A DNA stretch of 64,000 bases from Candidatus Nyctobacter psychrophilus (GTDB lineage Bacteria > Vulcanimicrobiota > Vulcanimicrobiia > Vulcanimicrobiales > Vulcanimicrobiaceae). A program made the translations under genes and the position numbers. The notes beneath the pieces are model-generated. The model was not told the DNA's origin and made no database searches. It was given only the letters and a program-made list of their open reading frames with translations. The DNA is taken from assembly GCA_014305025.1 (NCBI GenBank), contig JACRTY010000020.1:1-64000 (forward strand), read 5' to 3'. Below are positions 63,943 to 64,000 of this stretch, in pieces (the first letter of the stretch is position 1; each line of letters begins with the position of its first letter).

Positions 63943-64000
63943 CGTGTGCGCGCCACGGGAACAGTGAGCACAAGTTGCGTGCCGTTGGTGACTTCGCGCG
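63939..64000 (-). CDS. C-terminal tail of a sensor histidine kinase (partial)
   Basis: The last 19 residues before the stop read REVTNGTQLVLTVPVARTR, the typical end of an HATPase_c domain (GTQLVLTVPV). The rest of the gene lies beyond the right edge. It pairs with the overlapping response regulator. Confidence 0.65.
   Translation of the reverse strand, partial: REVTNGTQLVLTVPVARTR

Overview
The window is a dense, GC-rich (roughly two-thirds G+C by eye) bacterial chromosome segment with about 65 protein genes, no rRNA or tRNA that I can recognise, and no insertion sequence, prophage or CRISPR array. Genes are packed into operons whose members often share 1-4 bases at stop/start junctions. 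The mix of copper-amine-oxidase stalk-domain proteins, an MsbA-like exporter, a type-3 ProRS, Amj, FloA/NfeD and the order rpsB-tsf-pyrH-frr-(x)-cdsA-dxr-rseP-ispG fits a deep-branching, probably diderm lineage such as Candidatus Eremiobacterota/Vulcanimicrobiota (WPS-2). That placement is a family-level impression, not a computed assignment.

Layout. 1-2.2 kb: an ATP-grasp-like protein of unknown role and a small secreted protein, both on the minus strand. 2.2-8.8 kb: HAD phosphatase, then a molybdenum-cofactor cluster (moaD, moaE, alpha/beta hydrolase, moeB-rhodanese, queG, LolA-like protein, moaA). 8.9-14.3 kb: ECF sigma/anti-sigma pair, cytochrome c lipoprotein, photolyase, zinc-finger membrane protein, ABC exporter. 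14.3-15.9 kb: accessory pocket with an MNT/HEPN toxin-antitoxin pair and decayed genes. 15.9-23.7 kb: csrA, then the translation/lipid/isoprenoid supercluster. 23.7-32.7 kb: stalk-domain protein, Uma2 nuclease, permease, PduO, proS, M16 protease, Amj, TPR lipoprotein. 32.6-36.2 kb: minus-strand membrane glycosyltransferase operon. 36.3-41.4 kb: flavin disulfide reductase, split NAD synthetase, siroheme-synthase-like protein, cinA. 41.4-47.4 kb: a minus-strand, translationally coupled operon carrying LuxE-like and LuxC-like enzymes (a fatty-acid reductase without luciferase), a class-III aminotransferase, a Gfo/Idh dehydrogenase, a CoA-binding protein and a secreted protein. 47.5-54 kb: rpmE, prfA, TMEM175-type channel, prmC, pyrG, two glycosyltransferases. 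54-61 kb: stalk-domain protein, HIT protein, rpsU, yqeY, nfeD, floA, phoH, ybeY. 61-64 kb: exported FAD oxidoreductase, a frameshifted ROK kinase, and a response regulator behind the tail of a histidine kinase.

The most striking observations: (1) repeated use of CTG as the apparent start codon (tsf, a GT2 glycosyltransferase, the response regulator, phoH and perhaps the ABC exporter), several as CTGA stop/start overlaps; (2) the luciferase-free LuxE/LuxC/aminotransferase operon; (3) extended -10 promoters at ribosomal-protein genes, one giving an almost leaderless rpmE mRNA; (4) a 26-bp tandem repeat plus perfect 16-bp palindrome before the exporter; (5) a one-base deletion in a ROK kinase at the zinc-binding histidine.
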